The notes under the pieces are model-generated. The model made no database searches. It was not told the origin of the DNA and saw only the letters and a program-made list of their open reading frames with translations. This document shows positions 56,901 through 64,000 of a stretch of 64,000 nucleotides of DNA, in pieces. The position numbers and the translations under genes are program-made. Each line of letters begins with the position of its first letter. Within the stretch, counting starts at the first letter, position 1. Source of the stretch: Dactylellina haptotyla. Taxonomy: Eukaryota > Ascomycota > Orbiliomycetes > Orbiliales > Orbiliaceae. Location of the stretch: NCBI GenBank assembly GCA_031310005.1, contig CM062380.1, positions 4,402,001-4,466,000 of the forward strand. The letters run 5' to 3'.

Positions 56901-59356
56901 ATTCTTTTTATTATTATTATATATATATATATTATTTAGGTATACTATATAAAATTCATTTAAATAGGGTTTAAATACTTCATTAATATATGTTTAAAAG
57001 ATTGCTAAAATATTAATTAGTTTAAAGTATATTATTTAAAATTTAAAATATTTATATTTTATTTTGAAAACTATTTTTTTATTTTCTTCCATAATTTTTA
57101 TTTAATTAAATATACTGTATATATTGAGTCTAATAAAGTATTTAACTTTTTTAAATTAATCTAATATTTCATTTATTTATAATAATAAATAATAATCTTT
57201 AATAATAATTATATTGAATTTTCTTTAATTTATATATAATTATAGTAATCCATTTTTTTTTAATATAAATAATATTGGAGCCTTTTATAAACTATTTAAT
57301 TATTTAATAAATTTTTTTGTGAAATTTTTTTGGATTTATTTTTTTAAATTTTCTTAATATTTTTTATTTATTGGTTTTATTATTTCTCATATTAGTTAAA
57401 CATTATTAAATATTTTAATTTTTATATCATTTTTTTATTAAAATAAAAGGATATCGCCTTTTTATTTTGAAAATATTTTTTTCAAGTTTTCAAATTCTAA
57501 TAATATTTATATAGTTTTTTTAATAATTTTTTTATTTAGATTCATCTATTTCCAATCTTTGCTAACTCTATAAATCATATAAATAGACCCTTACTTTATA
57601 ATTCTTTTAAAAACTTTTATGTTAACTATAATTATTTTTAGTACATAATTAAATTTGACTTCTAACTTTTCCCAATTAATAATAATATTGTATTTTTTAT
57701 ACCATAATTTTCCTAGGTTAAGATTTTTTATAATATTAATAATATTAGTTTTAATTGTTTTTTTATAATTTCTAATTTTTATTATAAATTATATCATTTT
57801 TTTTATTATTTTTTTTTTATTATTAAAATATTTTACAATTTTAAAAATTATTTTAATATATAGTAGAAAATCATTTTCAATTATAAATTATTAATTTATA
57901 TATATTTTAATATCTCCACTATTTAAATAAGTAATAGTAAGGATAGAATTTTAAGGGTGGGGGTATAAAATAATTAGAATTTTTATATATAATTTAAATA
58001 AAATTTTAATTTCTTTAGAATTTAAATAAAAATATATATTTTAAAATATAAAAAAAATTTATTAATTTTTTTGGGATATTTAAAATTTATAAAATAATAA
58101 GATTTTCCTAATTTTCCATATATTATTTTTTATAATTAGTTTTCCTTTTTTTTTAATTTTTTGTCATCATTAACAATAACTATTTTAATTTATTTATTGA
58201 GTATCTATTCCATTTATTATCTATATTATTAAATGTTTTTATAAAAAACTTCTTATAAATTTTAGCATCTAGTAAGTTTAGGGTCAAATTTACGAATAAT
58301 TTTTTCTAACTCTATACTATTTAAAAAAAATCATAGGATAGTAATTCTATTAAATAAATTTTTTTTAAAACATTATTTAGTATAATATTTTTTTTTTTTA
58401 TAATTTTTATTTTTATAATATATATAAAAATTTAGGGATCTTTTTTAATTTTTTTCTTTTTTATTAAATTGTTTTTAAATTTTTTTTATAGATTAATTTA
58501 TTAGTTTTAAATTATAGTATTGATTCTCCTAAATAGTATTATTTAAATTATATTTATTAAAAATTCCAATATTCTTTTTATTATTTTATTTTTGATTTAT
58601 TTTTTTAATTAATATATTTAAAAATTTTTTAATTTTTTTTTTGGTTTTTAATATTTTTTAATTATTATTTAATCTTTAGTAGAGGATTGTAAAATCATTG
58701 ATGTCATTTAATAAATTATCACAAATAATCAAAAGTTTTTTTATTTCTATATAAAATCTATTATATAAATAGGTTATTTATATTATATTATTGTAATTGA
58801 GTTTTTTTATAAATTTTTTAAATTTAATATAATATAAGGAGAAAAATTAATTTATTTATTTCAATATTTATAATTTTTTTTTAATTATTTTAACTAGGTC
58901 TAGATTTTTAAAAGCTTTTTTAAGTTAAGTTCTGAAGTTTTCATATATATTCCAACTATAATAATCGTTATTTTTATTGTATTCATTAAATATAAATTCT
59001 TATAAGTTATTTTATAAAAGGCTAACTATATATAATATTCATTTTTAATAAATATTAAATTTAATTTTTTCTTCTTTAAATTTATTATTAAAAATATTGA
59101 AAAAGTTTATAAGCTAATAAAATTTAATTTTATTAAAAATATCTAGATCCAAAAATTTAATTTTATCAATAAGTATTACTAAAAATATACTAAATATTTT
59201 TATTTAATTAAAGATAATAAGCAGCGCCTTTATTTATTTAGAAGTAAATTTTAAAATAATAATTAATTTAATTATTTTAAAAGATTCTTCTAATATATCT
59301 TTTATTCCAATAAATATTTTATAGTATTAGGTTATTAAAGTTATAAAATAATAAAA

Positions 59357-59833
59357 TATAAAAATTAATATAATAAATATAAGGTAACAAAATGACAAAT
59401 AAAATATTATTTAGTTTTACTAAGTTCTGCGTATGTATATTTTAAATTAATATTTAAATTATTGCTTGATTTCTTAAATTATATAATACCAAAAATACAA
59501 GTATAAATATTTATGAATGGAAGCGAATAATAAGTGATTTTGGATAAGGAAATAATAAGTAATTTTGGATAAAAAAGATAACAAGTGATTTTAAACAAAG
59601 GAAATAATAAGTGATTTTGGATAAAAAAAATAATAAATAATTTTGGATAGTATAATTATTCTTCTTAATTTGGAGATAATTCTTCATTTTGGATATTCCT
59701 GTTCTTATGTTATTTTTATGTCTTTTTATTGATCTAAAGGAGGGTGTTGATGTTTCTTATTACTATTCTCATAGCTCCCCCTGCTTATGTTATTTCTTGG
59801 TATAGTTCGTCATGTTGTTTGAGCTTTGTTACA
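59357..59833 (-). repeat. LTR of the retrotransposon (right copy)
   Basis: Pairs with 53437-53913. It keeps more G/C towards its right end (TTGGTATAGTTCGTCATGTT), also seen in the truncated LTR at 18795-18881. Confidence 0.88.
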
Positions 59834-61749
59834 TTTAGATAAATTATATTAATTAAGTAATTTATTTTAAAAACATGGATTTAAAAATAATTTTAATGAT
59901 TAATATGTTATTAGATAAAAAATTGATTAATAAATAACTCTAATTAATTTACAAAGCTATATAGAGTATGTTTGATAAATTGGTGTATGAGCTAAATTAG
60001 ATGGATAAAAAGCTAAGGTAATAATAGAGGAGTTTAAAATTTGAAGAATTTTTTTATTAATTATTAAAAATATTAAAAATGATAGCCATCTTTAGTTATT
60101 ATATTAGTTATTAGTAGAAATTGATTATATACTATTTATAAATTATTAAAATGTTTGTAAAGAAAAAAAGCGAAAATTATAAATTTAATTTGGATAAAGA
60201 TGAGATTATTTGCAAATTAGTGAAAACAATTAAATATACTTAAAAGTTATTAAAAATCAAAAATAAAGAAAAATAGAAAAAATATTGAAATAGTTTTAAA
60301 ATGAAAATATTTAATTTTAGCATTTCCATCCTAAAAAATAAATTTTTAAACAAGGATTAGAAAAATCTACTTATTTATTTTATAGTTGTTTTAGATATTG
60401 ACAAATATATTGGTTGGTTAAAAAAGTTTAAAAACTACATGAATATTCTAGTTAAGTTAATATACTACTTATAATTAATATTTTTAAAAAATTGTATATA
60501 ATTGATGAAAAAAGAATTTGAAAATAATAAAAATCAAGATATTATTATAAAAATATTTAAATTTTTTTAAATATATAAATGAATATAATTTATAAATGGT
60601 AGTTATACACCTATAAATTTAATATTAAATAATTTTATTTATAGGCTTAAATAAACTTTTTTCATACTAAATTAGGCTTACATTTTTTAAATAAATTCTA
60701 TTATTAAAATTGAACTAAAATATAAAAAACAATTGATTATATGTAACAATTTTGAAATTATAATATACAAACTAGTAAAAAAGATTAAAAATTTTTTTTA
60801 AAAAAAGTTACTTTTTATTAAAAATAATATAAAATATTTGATAGTAAATTTAAATGTTATTAACAATAATTTAGTTTTAATATTAAAGGCAATTAATGAT
60901 ATCTTTCTTAATTTTTATTTAATAATTAAGATAATAACTAATTCCAAACTAGTCCGTGTTAATTTATTTGAGAATTTGAAAGCTAAATAGTAAATACTCC
61001 AAAAAAAGATTATAATTATAAATGATTTTTAATCCATCTTTAAAGATTTAGGCCTTAAACTCTACTAATATTTGATCAACAATTTTTTAAATAAATTGTT
61101 TATGTTTATTTATATTATAAGTAGTGCATTGGCTAAAAATTCAGAAATCAGCTATCTTCAATATTGAAATAATACTTCAGTGGATCATAATCTATTTATA
61201 ATAAAGGATAGGGTGATATTTATAATATAGTATTATAAGAATATGATAATAATGAATAAATTAAAAGTAATATTGAGAATATTATTAAAAACAGTTGGCA
61301 ATTTGGTAATCTTCTACCTCCAATATATACATTTATTTATTAATGTTTTGGATGTTATTTATAATTTCAAAAAACCCAAAATATTCTACTTTTAGAAAAT
61401 AAATAAAGATGATTACTAAAATACTAACTATATAATTTAAGCACTGGAGAAATCTATTAAAATATATATAGGTATTAGATTAACCATTCACTTATATTAG
61501 TATATAATAGTAATGTTTAGCCAAAATATTATATATTATTATAAATTATAAATTAAATAATTTAACAACTTCATTCACAAAAATATTTTATTAAAGGAAA
61601 ATGGCAATAATAATGCTAGCAAACTCAAAGATAATTAAGTGATAATAATATTATAAATCAATCATAGTATATAGTCTAGACTTAGCCGCTACAACTAAGA
61701 TGTTAACTTCATAACAAGGCTTATTTTTAACTTTTTGGAAACCTTTATT

Positions 61750-61930
61750 ATCATTAGTATGTCACAACATGGCAGCGACAACCACTGTGGCAACAGAACA
61801 AAAAGTTCGCAAATGATCTTCTACAAAGATCATGTCGCTTACACTATATATATGGACTGTTACAACTGTAACATAGTAAGAAATGGTACTGGTTTTTGGG
61901 CCTGATTGATGAAAAATAAATCAACTATAA
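61750..61930. other. Island of normal composition inside the AT-rich block
   Basis: About 180 bases with ordinary G/C content (for example ACATGGCAGCGACAACCACT). It includes short inverted repeats (GATCTT...AAGATC around 61826-61845) and has sharp borders. No convincing coding frame. Confidence 0.5.
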
Positions 61931-62888
61931 GAGACACTGCCAATAAACATCTTCAATAGTATTATTAAATTTTAAAAAATAATTACAACTAATAGGTAAA
62001 ATAATAAAAAAATTAAATTACTTGCTAAATAAAAATTAACAAGGTATATATAACTTTAAAAAGAAGAAAATTAAAGAAGATAATTGAAAAAAAAATAGGT
62101 TAATTAAAAAAATATAAATAATTATAATAAAAATGTATTAATTAAAAAATAATATTTACTATACACCTTTAATAATAGTAATTAAATATTAAAATTTTAA
62201 AAAAAAAATTTATATTATATTTTAAAAGAAGTTTGGCTATAAGGCTTTCAATTTTAATAAATAATTTAAAAATATTTTACATATATTTTAAAATTAATTA
62301 TTAATAATTATTATTTTTTTTATAAATAGTAATAAAAGCTTTTTTAAATATTATTTGCAATAATTAATAAATGAAATATAACTATAATAATAATGTTTTA
62401 TATTAGCCTAATTATCAACTTATTTAAATAATATAATAAAATTAATTTAGAAGTTAAATAATAAATATATATTAACTAACCATTAAAATATAAAATGGTA
62501 ATAATTATAATCAATTATACTATCAAATTGCTTATTAAAAATATATTTTATAATAAATTATTCTTATAATATCTTTTAATATTTATAATTAATAAACTAC
62601 TTAACAAAATCGTTATTAATAAATATTATATAATAATAATTGAGGGTAATTTTTAATAATCTATAAATTAATTTTTCTATTTTAAATTACTTAAAATTTT
62701 TATACTGTTTATGATGGTAACTTTATTATTTTATATGATTAATGATTTTAAGAACATTTTAATACTTAATAATAGTAATATACAATATGTTCAAATACAA
62801 AGTTTAAAAATAAACATTAATATCACCATAAAAAAGTGCGAAATCGGCTAAATATATAAAATGATAGTAGATTTAACTAAAAGTTTTT

Positions 62889-63005
62889 TAGGTTAGGTTT
62901 TTTTTAGGTTAGGTTGTAAGGTTAGGTTAGGTTAGGTTAGGTAGAAGAAGTAGAGGTTAGGGTTAGGTTAGGTTAAGAATAGGGTTAGGTTAGGTTAGGT
63001 TAGTT
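62889..63005 (+). repeat. Interstitial telomere-like tract, (TTAGG)n with some TTAGGG
   Basis: Runs of GGTTAGGTTAGGTTAGG with three GGGTTAGG units, in blocks separated by short spacers (TTTTTTT, TGTAA, AGAAGAAGTAGA, AAGAATA). G-rich strand on plus. At least 1 kb of AT-rich DNA follows, so it is not the chromosome end as assembled. Confidence 0.9.
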
Positions 63006-64000
63006 AGTATTAAATTGGTATTTTTTTAAGATTTTTTTAAATTATTAATAATTATTTTTATATTTTTTATATATTTATCATAATTTTTTTAATTTTTTTA
63101 TAATTATATTATTTTTATAATATCTTTTAATTAGCTATTTTAATATTTTTTAAATATTAATTAACTAAATAATTTTATTTAATATATTTTTTCTTATTAT
63201 ACTGGTAATATACTAATTTATTAAATTTTAAAAATAATTTTTTAATTATTAATTTTGATTTTAAATTTTTTAATTTATAAAAATAGTTTAAAATATTTTT
63301 TAAAATCTAATTATTTTTATTTCATTACTATTAATTATTTAATTTTTAATAATTATTTTAAAAAATATATAAAAGATTATTTTAATTTTAAAATGATCAA
63401 CTTTAATTTATCACAAAATAATTTTTAGAATTTTGAGAGAGTCAATTTTTTAATTATTATTATAAAGTCCAAATTAATTATTTTATTAATTCAAGCAATT
63501 TTTAAAAATTAAAAATCAATTATAATTATTATAATTTTAAAAATATTTATTTTATATTTTTAAAAGTAATTAATATTAAATTTATAATTAAATTTTTAAT
63601 TATATAATATTAAATTTTTAAATTATATATAATTATTTTAATAATTTTTTATTTTTATATAGACTTTAATTTTTTTAATATAATAAATTAGTTATTCTAC
63701 TATATATCCAACTATAAAAATATAAATATTAATAATTTAAAAATATTTTTTAATAAATTTAATTTATTATAAATTTTAAATAATATAAAAAATTTCTTTA
63801 ATCTTATCTTAATATTTATAGAGTTATTTAAGTTCTTTAATAAAATATAATTAATAAAAATTTAAATAATATAATTATTATTAGCTTTATTTTTTATTTT
63901 TTTATTTTTTTATATTATATAAAATAAAATTATAAATATAAAAATGATTTTAATAAAAATATAAAAAAAATGAATTTTATCTTTATTATTTTTAAATTAT

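Larger units (their letters stand above)
53437..59833 (-). mobile_element. LTR retrotransposon, complete in structure, RIP-decayed
   Basis: Two direct repeats of equal length (477 bp) bound a 6397-bp element. It is flanked by an identical 5-bp target duplication, TTTAG (53432-53436 and 59834-59838). LTR ends are TGTAAGAATT at the left and GTTACA at the right, TG...CA with RIP changes. A pyrimidine tract (TTTCCTCTTTT, 53917-53927) next to the left LTR is the complement of a polypurine tract, and the interior is T-rich on the plus strand, so the element probably lies on the minus strand. The interior is too mutated to read gag or pol; gypsy versus copia cannot be decided. Confidence 0.85.
52293..64000. 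other. AT-rich, gene-free block (RIP-type isochore)
   Basis: Composition falls abruptly to almost pure A/T with frequent TpA and stop codons in every frame; no open frame of gene length exists. This is the pattern of repeats saturated by RIP in ascomycetes. It contains the LTR element 53437-59833, a less AT-rich island near 61750-61930, and telomere-like repeats near 62890-63005. Nothing else can be resolved by eye. Confidence 0.85.

Noticed and set aside
52293-64000. AT-rich block as mitochondrial DNA
   Set aside because: No mitochondrial genes, tRNAs or long open frames; contains LTRs with a target duplication and telomere-like repeats, so it is nuclear heterochromatin-like DNA.
1-64000. 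tRNA or rRNA genes
   Set aside because: I looked for the conserved T-arm GGTTCRANNCC with a matching acceptor and for rRNA blocks; no candidate folded convincingly by eye.

Overview
The window looks like a subtelomeric stretch of a filamentous ascomycete (Pezizomycotina) nuclear genome. The evidence is short GT-AG introns (about 50-90 bp) with CTAAC-type branch points, fungus-specific families (DUF3433, Zn(II)2Cys6, fungal bestrophin, SesB-like lipase, CHRD), a telomere-linked RecQ-like helicase, C-to-T decay typical of repeat-induced point mutation (RIP), and an AT-rich block of almost 12 kb. Species cannot be named from the sequence alone.

Layout. 1-6 kb: a gene remnant at the left edge, a GPI-anchored Cys-rich secreted protein (-), and a DUF3433 membrane protein (+). 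6-11 kb: an intact short-chain dehydrogenase (-) and a Zn(II)2Cys6 transcription-factor pseudogene (-). 12-17 kb: a fucose-lectin-like gene (-), a decayed stretch with a faint copia trace, and an intact six-exon cyanovirin-N-like lectin gene (+). 17-25 kb: decayed copies of an unknown gene family, an LTR fragment, a 706-residue membrane protein (-), a 229-residue unknown protein (+). 25-36 kb: a complete bestrophin channel (-), an unknown protein overlapping a SET-domain gene broken by one stop codon (+), and two divergent coiled-coil genes (600 aa - and 491 aa +). 36-46 kb: a nucleoside-phosphorylase-domain remnant, a small secreted protein with a frame break, a lipase-ankyrin gene of NLR-like architecture, a P450 remnant, a CHRD secreted protein and an ankyrin pseudogene. 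46-49 kb: minisatellite-rich DNA. 49-52 kb: the RecQ-like helicase (-). 52.3-64 kb: AT-rich, gene-free DNA holding one complete RIP-decayed LTR retrotransposon (two 477-bp LTRs, TTTAG target duplication) and an interstitial TTAGG/TTAGGG tract.

How the parts relate. Retroelement decay, gene relics and the helicase are typical of fast-evolving chromosome ends. Among living genes, non-self-recognition types stand out: lectins, an NLR-like lipase-ankyrin protein with related relics, and secreted Cys-rich proteins. The divergent coiled-coil pair, one partner carrying two hydrophobic segments, is the best candidate for an undescribed system. Several genes need a one-base frame change to read through. 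That could be genuine subtelomeric decay or residual assembly indels, and the sequence alone cannot decide.
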